Part shown: in pieces, positions 7,113 to 16,771 of the stretch | Position numbering within the stretch: position 1 is the stretch's first letter | How the letters are laid out: each line of letters begins with the position of its first letter | Source of the DNA: Halalkalicoccus sp. NIPERK01 | GTDB taxonomy: Archaea > Halobacteriota > Halobacteria > Halobacteriales > Halalkalicoccaceae | DNA length: 64,000 nucleotides | NCBI RefSeq assembly: GCF_030287405.1 | Contig: NZ_JASVVV010000003.1 | Span: forward strand, 427,116-491,115 | Direction of reading: 5' to 3' | Program-made: the position numbers and the translations under genes | Notes under the pieces: generated by a model | What the model saw: only the letters and a program-made list of their open reading frames with translations | Database searches by the model: none | What the model was told of the DNA's origin: nothing

Positions 7113-8026
7113 TCGTACTCGATGGTCGCCGGCGGCTTGTGCGTCACGTCGTAGACCACGCGCGCGACGTTCTCGTTCTCGCCGGTGATTCGGCTCTGGA
7201 TGCGCTGGAGGGTCTCCCAGTCGATCTCCTGTGCGCGGGCGGTCATGCCGTCGCGCGATTCGACCGAGCGGACGGCGACGACCCAGCCGTGGACCCGGTT
7301 GTCGCCCTTTACCCCAGTGGCCTTACCGATCACGGCCGCGAGCGCCTGCCACGGCTCGTAGGCCTCTAGCTCGTCCTCGACGACGTGACACGCCTCGCGC
7401 GCCACCTCGAGTTTCTCCTTCGTGACCTCGCCGATCACGCGCACCGCGAGGCCCGGTCCGGGAAACGGCATGCGCTCGGCGACGAGTTCATCGAGACCGA
7501 GTTCGCGCGCGACCTCGCGGACCTCGTCCTTGTACAGATCGCGGACGGGTTCGACGATCCCCTCGAAGTCGATCCGCTCGGGGAGGCCGCCGACGTTGTG
7601 ATGCGACTTGATCCCGCCCTCGCTCTCGATGCGGTCGGGGTAGATCGTTCCTTGAACTAGAAAGTCGGCGTCGGCGTCGCGCGCCTCGCGCTCGAACTCC
7701 CGGATGAATCCTTCCCCTATTACCTCGCGTTTCTCCTCGGGGTCGGTCACGCCCGAGAGCGCGTCCAGAAAGCGCTCCTCGGCGTCGACCACGCGAAGCG
7801 ACTCCATGTACGAGAACGTTTCGCTCACCTGCTCGGTCTCGCCCTTTCGCATCAGCCCGGTGTCGACGTACACCGGAGTGAGCTGGTCGCCGACGGCCTC
7901 GTAGGCCAGCGCCGCCGCGACCGAGGAGTCGACCCCGCCCGAGAGCGCGATCACGGCGTTGGCGTCGCCGATCTCCTCGCGGATCTCCGCGACCGCCTCG
8001 TCGACGAACTCCTGCGGTCGGACCAT
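7109..8026 (-). CDS. guaAB: GMP synthase, ATP-pyrophosphatase subunit B
   Basis: This 305-residue protein has the PP-loop [14 protein letters not shown] at about residues 27-40, the YPDRIES segment, HHNVGG, the dimerisation-domain motif [13 protein letters not shown], and the C-terminal KPPATIEYE expected for GMP synthetase. It converts XMP to GMP with ATP, using ammonia from a separate glutaminase subunit A. In archaea the enzyme is split, and no subunit A is seen in this window. Its start codon overlaps the pyrG stop by one base (TGATG), so the two are co-translated. Confidence 0.93.
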   Translation of the reverse strand: MVRPQEFVDEAVAEIREEIGDANAVIALSGGVDSSVAAALAYEAVGDQLTPVYVDTGLMRKGETEQVSETFSYMESLRVVDAEERFLDALSGVTDPEEKREVIGEGFIREFEREARDADADFLVQGTIYPDRIESEGGIKSHHNVGGLPERIDFEGIVEPVRDLYKDEVREVARELGLDELVAERMPFPGPGLAVRVIGEVTKEKLEVAREACHVVEDELEAYEPWQALAAVIGKATGVKGDNRVHGWVVAVRSVESRDGMTARAQEIDWETLQRIQSRITGENENVARVVYDVTHKPPATIEYE

Positions 8027-9669
8027 CAGGCCTCGACCTCCCGAGTGGTGCGCTCGAGGACCGCGTCCACGAACCCGACGAAGGGCGGACTCGCCCGGCC
8101 GGGCCGCGAGCGGAACTCGGGGTGGAACTGCGTCCCGAGGAAAAAGGGATGGTCCTCGAGTTCGAGGATCTCCATGCGGTTTTTCGCCCGCCCCGAGAAG
8201 GCGAGCCCCTCGGCCTCTAGCTGCTGGATGTACTCGGGGTTGACCTCGTAGCGGTGGCGGTGGCGTTCGGTACACACCTTCGCACCGCCGTAGACCTCGC
8301 TCGCGAGGGTCCCCGGTTGAATATCGGTGTCGTGGGCACCGAGGCGCATCGTCCCGCCCATGTCCTCGGTCTCGTACTGCTCGGGCAGCAGGTCGATCAC
8401 CGGGTGCGCGGTGTCGGGGTCGATCTCCGTCGAGTGGGCGTCCGCCAGTTCGCAGACGTGCCGGGCGTAGTCGACGACCGCCATCTGGAAGCCCAGACAG
8501 AGCCCGAGGTACGGGACGCCCTCCTCGCGTGCGTAGCGCACCGCCTCGAGCTTTCCGCGCGTCCCCCGCGAGCCGAACCCGCCGGGGACGACGATCCCGT
8601 CGGCGCCCGTGAGACGTTCCTTGTGGGCGGCGGCCATCTCGTCCGAGTCGACCCACCGGACGTTCACCTCGACGTTCCGTTCGAGGCCGGCGTGTTTCAG
8701 CGCCTCGTGGATCGAGAGGTAGGCGTCCTCCAGGGCGTACTTGCCCACCAGTGCGACGTCGATCTTCCGGTCGGCCTCCTGGGTGACGAGTTCGCGCCAC
8801 TCGTTCTTTCGCTCGCCCGCGGGCAGCGCCTCTCCGGCGAGGCCGAGCCGTTCCATCACGTACTCGTCGAGGCCCTCGGACTCGACCATCAGGGGCACCT
8901 CGTAGATGTCCTCGACGTCCGGGTTCGAGAACACCGCCTCGGTGGGGACGTCGCCGAACAGGGCGATCTTCTCCTTCGTCTCCGGTTCGAGGCGGTCGTC
9001 ACACCGCCCGACGACGATGTCGGGCTGGAGGCCGATCGACCGGAGTTCCTTGATGCTGTGCTGGGTCGGCTTGGTCTTCTGCTCGCCGTTCTTCGAGTAC
9101 GGGACCAGCGTGACGTGCGTGAAGAGGACGTCCTCCTCGTTTTCCTCGTGGGCGAACTGCCGGAGCGCCTCTAAGTAGGGCATCCCCTCGATGTCGCCGA
9201 CGGTGCCCCCGACCTCGACGAGACAGACGTCGGTCCCCTCGGCGGCCTCCCTGATTCTTCGTTTGATGTCGTCGGTGACGTGGGGGATGATCTGGACGGT
9301 CTTGCCGAGGTAGTCGCCCGCGCGCTCCTTCTCGATGACGTGCTGGTAGGTCTTGCCCGTCGTGACGTTGTGCGTCGAGGTCATGTCGACCCCGAGGAAG
9401 CGCTCGTAGTTCCCCAGGTCGAGGTCGACCTCGCCGCCGTCCTTTAATACGTATACCTCGCCGTGCTGGTAGGGGTTCATCGTCCCCGCGTCGACGTTGA
9501 GGTACGGGTCGATCTTCACCGCCGTCACGTCGAACCCGGCGTTCTTCAGCAACCTGCCCGTGCTCGCGGCGGTGATCCCCTTTCCCAGCCCGCTCATCAC
9601 GCCGCCGGTCACGAAGATGAACTTGCGGCCGAGAGAAGGATCGTAGTCGGTGTCCGGTTCGGTCGGCAT
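8026..9669 (-). CDS. pyrG: CTP synthase (glutamine-hydrolysing)
   Basis: This full-length CTP synthase of 547 residues has an amidoligase domain with the P-loop [11 protein letters not shown] (about 21-31) and the [19 protein letters not shown] segment, and a class I glutaminase domain with GGFGSRG, the nucleophile motif GLCLGFQ and the QFHPEF histidine/glutamate. It makes CTP from UTP, ATP and glutamine. It leads an operon with guaAB and the small gene at 6798, so the last steps of CTP and GMP synthesis are expressed together. Confidence 0.95.
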   Translation of the reverse strand: MPTEPDTDYDPSLGRKFIFVTGGVMSGLGKGITAASTGRLLKNAGFDVTAVKIDPYLNVDAGTMNPYQHGEVYVLKDGGEVDLDLGNYERFLGVDMTSTHNVTTGKTYQHVIEKERAGDYLGKTVQIIPHVTDDIKRRIREAAEGTDVCLVEVGGTVGDIEGMPYLEALRQFAHEENEEDVLFTHVTLVPYSKNGEQKTKPTQHSIKELRSIGLQPDIVVGRCDDRLEPETKEKIALFGDVPTEAVFSNPDVEDIYEVPLMVESEGLDEYVMERLGLAGEALPAGERKNEWRELVTQEADRKIDVALVGKYALEDAYLSIHEALKHAGLERNVEVNVRWVDSDEMAAAHKERLTGADGIVVPGGFGSRGTRGKLEAVRYAREEGVPYLGLCLGFQMAVVDYARHVCELADAHSTEIDPDTAHPVIDLLPEQYETEDMGGTMRLGAHDTDIQPGTLASEVYGGAKVCTERHRHRYEVNPEYIQQLEAEGLAFSGRAKNRMEILELEDHPFFLGTQFHPEFRSRPGRASPPFVGFVDAVLERTTREVEA

Positions 9670-9715
9670 ACTGACCCTGTGCGAAGGGGATAAAAAACCG
9701 TTTCGGGACGGTCCC

Positions 9716-10774
9716 TCAGGGCGTCCCCTCGTCGAAAAACCCCGCGGCCTCGTCGATCCCGAGGACGAACTCCGGGCCGAACTCGCCGGCCGGGGTCCGG
9801 TAGCCCGGCGAGACTTCGCCGTCGAGCACCCGCTCGGTTACCGCGAGCGCACACGCCCCGGTGACGACGTATGGGTCCGACATCCGCAGGCGCGAGACGA
9901 CGCGCTCGTCCCCGTCGCTGGCCTCCCCCCAGAAGTAGGTCGACCCGCGCTCGCGGGCGCGCTCCGAGGGCCCCTCGCGGGCGACCTGTGCGACCCGTTT
10001 CAGTCCCTCCCGAACGGGGCCGGTCGCGAGCAGCGGGGCGACGTACCGGTGGGCCCGCAGCGCCAGCCGCGTCGGCGGCGGCGCGAAGACGTAGACCTCG
10101 ACGTTCGGGACTCCCGTGGTGTAGTAGCTCGTGGAAACGTCGCCCAGCGGCATCGTCACCGCGGGGCGGGTCCCCCGCCCGAAGTCGATCCGCCGGGACT
10201 TCCAGCCCGCGGGGACGTGGACCAGTCTGCCCTCGTCCCTGATCGCCCCGCCGTCCTCCAACCCTTCCAGCAGCGTCGTGATCGAGCCCACGGAGGGCGG
10301 CCGGAACGTCTCCGCGCCGAGCGCGAGGTGGGTCGCCCCGGGGAGGCGCTCGGCCAGGTGGGCCGCCAGGCAGTCCATCGGCACCGACGAGAGGCCGGTC
10401 GCTGGAAAGAGGGTGATCCCGGCGTCCTCGGCCTCGTCGCTCCGGCGTCTGATCCGCTCGATGACGGGAATCTCGCCGGTGATGTCGACGTAGTCCGTCC
10501 CACTCTCGAGACAGGCCTCGACGAGTTCGTCCGCGGTGTTCGAGAAGGGGCCGGCGCAGTTCAACACGCAGTCGACGTCCGATAGCTCCTCGGCGACGAC
10601 CGCCGGATCCGAGAGGTCGAACCGGCGGTGTTCGAGGCCGAGGTCGGCGGCCTGTTCCGCGAGCGCCTCGCCGTCGCGGCCGGCGAGGATCGGCTCCAGC
10701 CCCCGGTCGGTCGCCTCCCCGGCGATCAGCCGGCCGTTGTAGCCGTACGACCCGTAGATCAGAAGCGTCGCCAT
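9716..10774 (-). CDS. Saccharopine dehydrogenase-like / trans-acting enoyl reductase family protein
   Basis: This 352-residue protein starts with an NAD(P)-binding motif ([13 protein letters not shown]) followed by LAGRDGEAL and CVLNCAGPF, typical of the saccharopine dehydrogenase-like family that includes mycobacterial trans-acting enoyl reductases. True saccharopine metabolism is unlikely. In archaea a reductase acting on lipid precursors is possible, but this is speculation. It stands alone between pyrG and a hydrolase, on the same strand as both, with its own 46-bp gap to pyrG. Confidence 0.75.
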   Translation of the reverse strand: MATLLIYGSYGYNGRLIAGEATDRGLEPILAGRDGEALAEQAADLGLEHRRFDLSDPAVVAEELSDVDCVLNCAGPFSNTADELVEACLESGTDYVDITGEIPVIERIRRRSDEAEDAGITLFPATGLSSVPMDCLAAHLAERLPGATHLALGAETFRPPSVGSITTLLEGLEDGGAIRDEGRLVHVPAGWKSRRIDFGRGTRPAVTMPLGDVSTSYYTTGVPNVEVYVFAPPPTRLALRAHRYVAPLLATGPVREGLKRVAQVAREGPSERARERGSTYFWGEASDGDERVVSRLRMSDPYVVTGACALAVTERVLDGEVSPGYRTPAGEFGPEFVLGIDEAAGFFDEGTP

Positions 10775-10831
10775 GCCTGTCTAGTCGGTTCGCCGGTGGT
10801 TAAGCGGCCGGCCGGCAGGCGCGAGCGTCGA

Positions 10832-11419
10832 TCAGAACGGTTCGGCGAAGAAGGCCGCGACCGACCCCGCGATCCGGTCGTGTTTGCCGAGGAAGAAGTG
10901 ATCCGCGGCCAGTTCCTCGATTGTCGCGTTTCGTCTCCGCGCCGCCTCCACGATCGGCCCCCACTCGGCGGTCGAATCGCGCGTCCCGTAGAGCACCTGC
11001 AGCGGGCACTCGAGAGCCGCGACCGCGCCGGCTACGTCGAGGTCCCTGCCCACCCCCGCCGCGGGTGCGAGCGCCGAGACCCCCAGTACCGGCTCCTCGA
11101 CGCTCGCGGCGGCCAGTATCGCCATCGCCCCGCCGAAGCTGTAGCCGAAAATCCCTACTGAATCGAACTCCCCCGCGGCCCACCGGATCGCGTTTCTCGC
11201 GTCCTCGCGCTCGCCGTAGCCCTCGTCCCACTCGCCGTAGTCGAAACGCAGACACGCCACGTCCCGCTTGGAGAGCGCCGCGCTCACCGCTTTCAGCCGG
11301 GGATCGCCCCGGTGGCCGCGGTGCTGTGGATGGGGCGGGCAGGCGACGACCACGCGCTCGAAATCGCCGTCGAGCGTCCCCCGAACGTCCCGCACGCCCG
11401 GCAGAATCACGTCGGTCAT
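10832..11419 (-). CDS. Alpha/beta hydrolase (dienelactone-hydrolase-like)
   Basis: This 195-residue alpha/beta hydrolase has the nucleophile elbow GYSFGG, the oxyanion-region CPPHPQHRG, the acid-bearing YGTRDS segment and a late His in ADHFFLGK. This is the pattern of short KANL3/Tex30-like hydrolases. The substrate is unknown. It is divergent from pspA and shares a 51-bp intergenic region with it. Confidence 0.75.
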   Translation of the reverse strand: MTDVILPGVRDVRGTLDGDFERVVVACPPHPQHRGHRGDPRLKAVSAALSKRDVACLRFDYGEWDEGYGEREDARNAIRWAAGEFDSVGIFGYSFGGAMAILAAASVEEPVLGVSALAPAAGVGRDLDVAGAVAALECPLQVLYGTRDSTAEWGPIVEAARRRNATIEELAADHFFLGKHDRIAGSVAAFFAEPF

Positions 11420-11437
11420 ACCGGTCGTTCGGCGGGG

Positions 11438-11470
11438 ATATTTTTAAGGTCTGGGCCGCAACTACGGCCC
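11438..11470 (+). promoter_or_regulatory. pspA promoter: TATA-like box and adjacent inverted repeat
   Basis: ATATTTTTAA (11438-11447) is centred about 28 nt before the pspA ATG. Between it and the ATG lies a perfect inverted repeat, GGGCCG (11453-11458) and CGGCCC (11465-11470), ending exactly at the start codon. If the transcript is leaderless, this is a candidate operator; if not, it is a hairpin blocking initiation. Confidence 0.5.
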
Positions 11471-12295
11471 ATGGGAATACTCTCGCGGATGTCGTACGTC
11501 ATCCGGTCGAAGGTCAACGCGATCCTCAATCGAACCGAGGACCCGCGCGAGACGCTCGACTACTCGTACGAGCAGATGCGCGACCGCCTGCAGGACGTCA
11601 AACAGGGCATCGCCGACCTCACCACGCAGAAAAAGCGCCTCGAGATGCAGAAACGCCGCCTCGAGGAGAACGTCGAGAAACACAACGAGCAGGCCCGCGA
11701 GGCCGTCGCCCAGGACCGCGACGACCTGGCCCGCCAGGCCCTCGAGAAGAAGAACACGAAGATGAACCAGATCGAGCAACTGGAGACGCAGATCGCCGAC
11801 CTCCAGGAGAAACAGGACAATCTCGTCGAGCAGAAGAACGAACTCCAGGGCCGGATCGAGGAGTTCCGAACGAAAAAGGAGACGATGAAGGCCCAGTACG
11901 AGGCCAGCGAGGCCAGCGTCCGCGTCTCGGAGGCGATGACCGGCGCGGGCGACGAGATGGAGGACGTCTCGCGGGCCATCGAACGCGCCGAGGAGGAGAC
12001 CGAGGACATGGAGGCCCGCGCGGCGGCGATGGACGAACTCCAGGACACGGGGGCGTTCGACGACGCGCTCTCGGACGAGGACAGCATCGACCGCGAACTC
12101 GCGGCCGGACGCACCGACAGCGAGGTCGAGGCCGAACTCGAGACGCTGAAGGGCGAGATGGGCAAGGAGACCGCCTCGGTCGAGGAGTCCGAGGAAACGG
12201 AGGGCGACGCGGAGGCGGACGTCGACGTCGAGGAGGAACTCGAATCGAGCGAGATCGACGAGGAGTTAGAGGAGATCCGCGACGAAGGCCGCTGA
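11471..12295 (+). CDS. pspA: PspA/IM30-family membrane stress protein
   Basis: This 274-residue protein is mostly long coiled coil, beginning MGILSRMSYVIRSKVNAILN, the amphipathic membrane-binding helix of the PspA/Vipp1/ESCRT-III-like superfamily, followed by DYSYEQMRDRLQDVKQGIADL. A very acidic C-terminal tail follows (residues about 200-274). PspA proteins polymerise on damaged membranes and relieve envelope stress. The start at 11471 is fixed by the conserved helix and the upstream TATA box. The next gene downstream, 69 bp away, begins a run of four paralogous membrane proteins, a plausible functional link. Confidence 0.88.
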   Translation: MGILSRMSYVIRSKVNAILNRTEDPRETLDYSYEQMRDRLQDVKQGIADLTTQKKRLEMQKRRLEENVEKHNEQAREAVAQDRDDLARQALEKKNTKMNQIEQLETQIADLQEKQDNLVEQKNELQGRIEEFRTKKETMKAQYEASEASVRVSEAMTGAGDEMEDVSRAIERAEEETEDMEARAAAMDELQDTGAFDDALSDEDSIDRELAAGRTDSEVEAELETLKGEMGKETASVEESEETEGDAEADVDVEEELESSEIDEELEEIRDEGR

Positions 12296-12364
12296 GGCCC
12301 GACCCATCGGCTGGCCGTCTTCGGGGAGCGGAACGTATGTCCGTAGCCGTCGAGTAGCCCCCGT

Positions 12365-13396
12365 ATGGACCGGTCGGACGACAGCAAAGAGGACAGGTTG
12401 CAGGATCGGATTAGAGGCGGGCGGCCGATGCTCTGGTTTCTCGTCGACGGCAACCGAGCAGCCGTCGCGCTGTTGATGCTCGGGGCCGTGTACGTGCTGT
12501 TGATCGTTCTCGGCGAGTTCGCTCCCGGTTCGATACGCAACATCTTCGACCGGGCCTCGGTCGCCGGCCTGTTCACCCCGCTCGTCATCGCCATCGTCAT
12601 GGGCGTGAGCATCGTCCTGACGTTCAACCAGATGATCCTCTCGCGGGAACTCGGCCCCCTCGGCGAGCAACGCGAGCGGATGAGCGAGGCGCTGACGTTC
12701 CGGGAGGACGCCGAGGAGGCCGTCGAGGGCGGGACCAGTCCGCCCGAGCCCTCGCTGTTCCTCCGGGGGCTCGTCGACGCGACCAGGGAGCCGGCGAACC
12801 GGCTCGTCGAGGCCGTCTCCGGGGTCGAAGAGTCGGTTCGGACCGACGTCACGGAGTACGGCGAGGACGTCCTCGAGGACGCAGAGCGCGTGAGCGCCGC
12901 CCTCGAAGGCGAGCAGTTCGGGGGGTTCGCCGTGGTCCGGGAGGCGCTCAACTTCAACTACTCGTGGAAGATCTACGCCGGACGCCGACTCCGGAACGAC
13001 CACCGGGACGCCCTCCCGCCGGAGGCACGGGAGGCGCTCGACGACCTCCTCTCCGTCCTCGAGTTCTTCGGGCCGGCGCGCGAGCACTTCAAGACGCTGT
13101 ACTTCCGCTGGGAGATCATCAACGTCTCGCGCGCGCTCGTCTATACGGCGCTTCCGGCGCTCGTGGTCGCGGCGTACATGCTTCTGGTGTTCGAACCCGA
13201 CCCGATCGCCGGAACGACGGCGGGGCTCAACCACTCGCTTCTGTTCATCGGCGTCGCGTTCGCGGTCTGTGCGACGCCGTTCGTCATCTTCCTCGCCTAC
13301 ATCCTCCGGGTCGTGACGGTCGCGAAGTGGACGCTCGCCATCGGGCCGTTCATCCTCCGGGAGACCCAGCGGGGGAGCGACCTCGACTGGGAGTAG
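12365..13396 (+). CDS. Four-TM membrane protein, paralogue 1 of a local family of unknown function
   Basis: This 343-residue protein is predicted to have two N-terminal TM helices (about 30-50 and 66-90), a soluble acidic segment of about 160 residues, and two C-terminal TM helices (about 250-275, 290-315). Motifs shared with the next three genes: FNQMILSRELGPLGEQRERM, SPPEP, FNYSWKI, GPAREHFKTLYFRWE after the soluble region, and GPFILRE near the end. I do not recognise a named family. The length and topology could suit a channel or a membrane sensor. Same strand as pspA, 69 bp downstream. Confidence 0.75.
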   Translation: MDRSDDSKEDRLQDRIRGGRPMLWFLVDGNRAAVALLMLGAVYVLLIVLGEFAPGSIRNIFDRASVAGLFTPLVIAIVMGVSIVLTFNQMILSRELGPLGEQRERMSEALTFREDAEEAVEGGTSPPEPSLFLRGLVDATREPANRLVEAVSGVEESVRTDVTEYGEDVLEDAERVSAALEGEQFGGFAVVREALNFNYSWKIYAGRRLRNDHRDALPPEAREALDDLLSVLEFFGPAREHFKTLYFRWEIINVSRALVYTALPALVVAAYMLLVFEPDPIAGTTAGLNHSLLFIGVAFAVCATPFVIFLAYILRVVTVAKWTLAIGPFILRETQRGSDLDWE

Positions 13397-13407
13397 CCGC
13401 CGCCCCC

Positions 13408-14424
13408 TCAGTGTTCGGTCACGTCCGTCGACGCCGCGGTCCCCTCCCCCTCTTCCTTGCTCGGGACCATCGGCCCGATCGAGGCGGTCCGCCGGGTGAC
13501 CGTCGCCGAGCGAAGCACGAACGCCGAGAGCAGCGCCAGCGGCGAGAGCACCACGAGGATCAGGGGGACGATCACCGTCGGCGCGACCTGCGGCGAGACC
13601 GTCAGCCCCCCGACGTCGCCGTAGAGCAGGCCGATGACGAGCGCCGCGAGGATCGCCGGGACCCCCAGATAGGTGATCAGCCGCGAGAGCCGCGAGAGTT
13701 CGCGCTCCATGTAGGTCGTCTTGAAGTGCGACCGCGTGACGTTGAACAGTTGGAGCGTTTCGAGCAGCTCGTCGAGGGCCTCGCCGGTTTCCTCGCCGAT
13801 CTCCCCGGCGTGTTCGTTCCGCAGGAATCGGCCGGCGTAGATCTGCTGGGAGTCGTCGTAGTCGATGGTGAGCGAGACGGCGTTGAAGGTCCCGAAGTCG
13901 GCCTCGGCGAGGTTCTCCCGGGCGCGCGCCGCGGCCTCGGCGACGGTCTCGGCGTACGCGGTGATCTCCTCGCTTCGTTCGTCATCGCCGTCCTCGACGC
14001 TCCGTCTGAGACGGACCGCCCGCTCCTCGACTGCGCCCATCACGACCTCGAGCAGCGCGGTCGGCTCGGCGGGGCTCGCGGGGATCCCGGCCTTCTCCTC
14101 GACGTCCGCTCGAAGCTCCATGACGCCGTCCAACCGGTCGCGAAGCTCGCCCGCGGCGCCGAACTGCCGCGAGAGGATGAGCTGGTTGATCGTGATGACG
14201 ATCGTGACGACGCTGAACGTGCCCGCGACCATGCCGTTGGCGAGGCGGTTGACCGAGTTCTCGTTCGTAAAGGCGATCACGCCCGTCGCCGTCAGCGCCG
14301 CGAGCACCGCCCCACAGCCCGCGAGGATGCCGGCGGTGATGACGAACCGATTCCCGTCGATGAGGACCCATCGCAGGGGTCCGCCTCCGGAGCCGACCGT
14401 CGAGTCCGCACGATCGTCACCCAT
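13408..14424 (-). CDS. Four-TM membrane protein, paralogue 2 (inverted, most divergent)
   Basis: This 338-residue homologue of its neighbours lies on the opposite strand. It keeps the four-TM plan and the motifs INQLILSRQFGAAGELRDR, QIYAGRFLRNEH, SHFKTTYMERE and IGPMVPSKE, but has lost FNYSW (DYDDSQ instead) and the GPAREHF core (NVTRSHF). Its stop lies 11 bp from the stop of paralogue 1. It may be an older copy or have a different partner. Function unknown. Confidence 0.72.
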   Translation of the reverse strand: MGDDRADSTVGSGGGPLRWVLIDGNRFVITAGILAGCGAVLAALTATGVIAFTNENSVNRLANGMVAGTFSVVTIVITINQLILSRQFGAAGELRDRLDGVMELRADVEEKAGIPASPAEPTALLEVVMGAVEERAVRLRRSVEDGDDERSEEITAYAETVAEAAARARENLAEADFGTFNAVSLTIDYDDSQQIYAGRFLRNEHAGEIGEETGEALDELLETLQLFNVTRSHFKTTYMERELSRLSRLITYLGVPAILAALVIGLLYGDVGGLTVSPQVAPTVIVPLILVVLSPLALLSAFVLRSATVTRRTASIGPMVPSKEEGEGTAASTDVTEH

Positions 14425-14525
14425 GTATTCGACCTATCACGGCCGGGGAGTAAAAACGGCCACCCGGCAACGGCGACCCCGGCCGCAGGCGTGACGTATT
14501 TCGGTCGGCCGGCGGTACTCGGCGT

Positions 14526-15518
14526 ATGGACCTCGGAGACGTTCGCCTGTGGCTGCTTCTCAAGCTCAACCGCTGGGCGCTCGCCGGCGCCGTTCTCGCG
14601 GTCGTCTTCGGCTCGCTCGTCGTGGCGACGATGGCCGACATCGGCCCGGTCCGGGCGTTGATCGCGAGCCACGACGCGCTCTGGTGGATCTTCTCGTCGT
14701 TCATCGGCGCGATCATCACGGGCGTGACGCTGGTGGCGACGATCGGCCAGCTCGTCCTCTCGCAGGAACTGGGTGCGGTCGGCGACCAGCGCGAACGCAT
14801 GGAGGACGCCATGGAGTTTCGCAGCGACATCGAGGAGACGACCGACCTCGCGGTGAGCCCGCCCGAACCCGCCGCCTTCCTCCAGTTGCTCGTCGATCGA
14901 ACCGAGACGCAGGCCGAGCGCCTGCGGGACGTGGTCGAGGACGAACGCGACGAGGAGCTCAGGGAGAAGATCGACGACTACGTCGACAACCTCGCCGAGA
15001 ACGGCGACGAGGTGAGCGAGAGCCTCGAGGGGGCGCAGTTCGGCACGTTCGAGGTGCTCTGGGCGGCGTTCAAGTTCAACTACTCGTGGAAGATCTTCAG
15101 CGCCCGACGGATCAGAAACGACCACCGCGAGTCGCTCTCGGCGGAGGCCGAGGAGGCGTTCGACGACACCATCGAACTGTTGAAGCTGTTCGGCCCGGCG
15201 CGCGAGCACTTCAAGACGCTGTACTTCCAGTGGGAGCTGATCAACGTCGCCCGCGCGCTGTTGTACGTCTCGGTGCCCGCGCTGATCGTCGTCGGCGCCA
15301 TCCTGATGAACGTCGGCCCGGGGTCGTTTCCCGGCCGGACGTTCGGCGTCGACAACCTCGTCTGGGTCGCCGCCTTCGGCTTCACCGTCGGCGTGACGCC
15401 GTTCGTGATCCTGCTGTCGTACGTCCTGCGGATCATGACGCTCGCGAAGCGGACGCTCGCGATGGGACCGTTCATCCTCCGGGAGGCCGAACGCGAGGAG
15501 GACATCGACTGGTCGTAG
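14526..15518 (+). CDS. Four-TM membrane protein, paralogue 3
   Basis: This 330-residue family member has the same topology: TM helices near 15-35 and 55-80, then a soluble region rich in Glu/Asp, then two C-terminal TMs. Motifs: QLVLSQELGAVGDQRERM, SPPEPAAFLQLL, FNYSWKIFSARRIRNDH, GPAREHFKTLYFQWELIN, AMGPFILREAE. It is nearly identical to paralogue 4 over several DNA blocks, including 57 consecutive identical bases (15189-15245 versus 16308-16364), which points to recent duplication or gene conversion. Confidence 0.75.
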   Translation: MDLGDVRLWLLLKLNRWALAGAVLAVVFGSLVVATMADIGPVRALIASHDALWWIFSSFIGAIITGVTLVATIGQLVLSQELGAVGDQRERMEDAMEFRSDIEETTDLAVSPPEPAAFLQLLVDRTETQAERLRDVVEDERDEELREKIDDYVDNLAENGDEVSESLEGAQFGTFEVLWAAFKFNYSWKIFSARRIRNDHRESLSAEAEEAFDDTIELLKLFGPAREHFKTLYFQWELINVARALLYVSVPALIVVGAILMNVGPGSFPGRTFGVDNLVWVAAFGFTVGVTPFVILLSYVLRIMTLAKRTLAMGPFILREAEREEDIDWS

Positions 15519-15605
15519 CCGGTCGGGTTCGCGGACGCGGCCGACTTTCTCGCGCCCGACGATCGAATCCACACGCTTTTTCGAGCGCTCCGCTACCGTC
15601 ACGTC

Positions 15606-16634
15606 ATGAGCGACGAGCCCGACGACACGATGCGCGAGCGGACGGAGGGGAGCGGCCTCCGGCTGTGGGTGTTGATGCGCCTGAACCGCTACGCGCTCGC
15701 CGGGGCGGTCATGCTCGGGGTCTTCGTCACGATCGTGCTCCTCGGGTTCGTCGGGATGAACCCGCTTCGCGTGCTCTCGGTTCAGGACCCGGACGCGATC
15801 CAGACGCTGTTCAGCTCGATGATCGGGCCGATCATCACGGGCGTGACGCTGGTGGCGACGATCGGCCAACTCGTCCTCTCGCAGGAGCTGGGTGCGGTCG
15901 GCGACCAGCGCGAACGCATGCAGGACGCCATGGAGTTCCGCCGCGACATCGAGTCCAAGACCGATCTGGACGTCAGCCCGCCCGAACCGGCGGCGTTCCT
16001 GCGCGAACTCGTCGCCGGAATCGAGGACCACGCCGAAGACCTCCGGGACGAGGTGGCCGACGAGCGCGACGAGAAGCTCAAAGAGCGCGTCAACGAGTAC
16101 GTCGACGCGCTGGACGAACACGCCGAAACCGTCCGAGAGAAGATCGAGGACACCCAGTTCGGCACGTTCGACGTGATGTGGGCCGCGCTGGATTTCAACT
16201 ACTCGTGGAAGATCTTCCAGGCACGGCAGATCCGCGACGACCACGGCGAGTCGCTCTCGGCGGAGGCCGACGAGGCCCTCGACGACATGATCGTCTCCCT
16301 GCAGTTCTTCGGCCCGGCGCGCGAGCACTTCAAGACGCTGTACTTCCAGTGGGAGCTGATCAACCTCTCGCGGGCGCTGTTGTACGCCGGGCCGCCGGCG
16401 CTCGTCGTCGTCGCCGCGATGATCATGTACGTCGAGCCCTCCTCGGTGACGGGGACCGTCCTCGGGATCGAGCGCCTCACGCTGCTGGTGAGCGGGGCGT
16501 TCGTGCTCACGCTCGCGCCGTTCGTGCTCCTGATCAGCTTCGTCCTCCGGATCGCCACCGTCGCCCAGCGCACGCTCGCGATGGGGCCGTTCATCCTCCG
16601 GGAGTCGAGTCGCGACGCCGACAGCGACGTCTGA
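15606..16634 (+). CDS. Four-TM membrane protein, paralogue 4
   Basis: This 342-residue family member is closest to paralogue 3. It has the same motifs (QLVLSQELGAVGDQRERM, SPPEPAAFLREL, FNYSWKIFQARQIRDDH, GPAREHFKTLYFQWELIN, AMGPFILRESS) and two TM helices at each end. The soluble linker between the TM pairs is the least conserved part between copies, as expected if it is the sensing or partner-binding surface. An 87-bp gap separates it from paralogue 3, so each may have its own promoter. Function unknown. Confidence 0.75.
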   Translation: MSDEPDDTMRERTEGSGLRLWVLMRLNRYALAGAVMLGVFVTIVLLGFVGMNPLRVLSVQDPDAIQTLFSSMIGPIITGVTLVATIGQLVLSQELGAVGDQRERMQDAMEFRRDIESKTDLDVSPPEPAAFLRELVAGIEDHAEDLRDEVADERDEKLKERVNEYVDALDEHAETVREKIEDTQFGTFDVMWAALDFNYSWKIFQARQIRDDHGESLSAEADEALDDMIVSLQFFGPAREHFKTLYFQWELINLSRALLYAGPPALVVVAAMIMYVEPSSVTGTVLGIERLTLLVSGAFVLTLAPFVLLISFVLRIATVAQRTLAMGPFILRESSRDADSDV

Positions 16635-16771
16635 GACGGACGAGCGCGACCGACGGGGCGATCACCGACGGGGCGCGTACGACCTGCCGGCACTACACTG
16701 AAACGGCCGCGGCGTCTCCTATCGCGTGTGATGACGCTGCTGATGCGGACAGGACGAGGTGAAACGCGACG

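Noticed and set aside
7109..8800. 563-residue frame spanning guaAB and part of pyrG
   Set aside because: The N-terminal part is out-of-frame translation of pyrG; guaAB starts at 8026.
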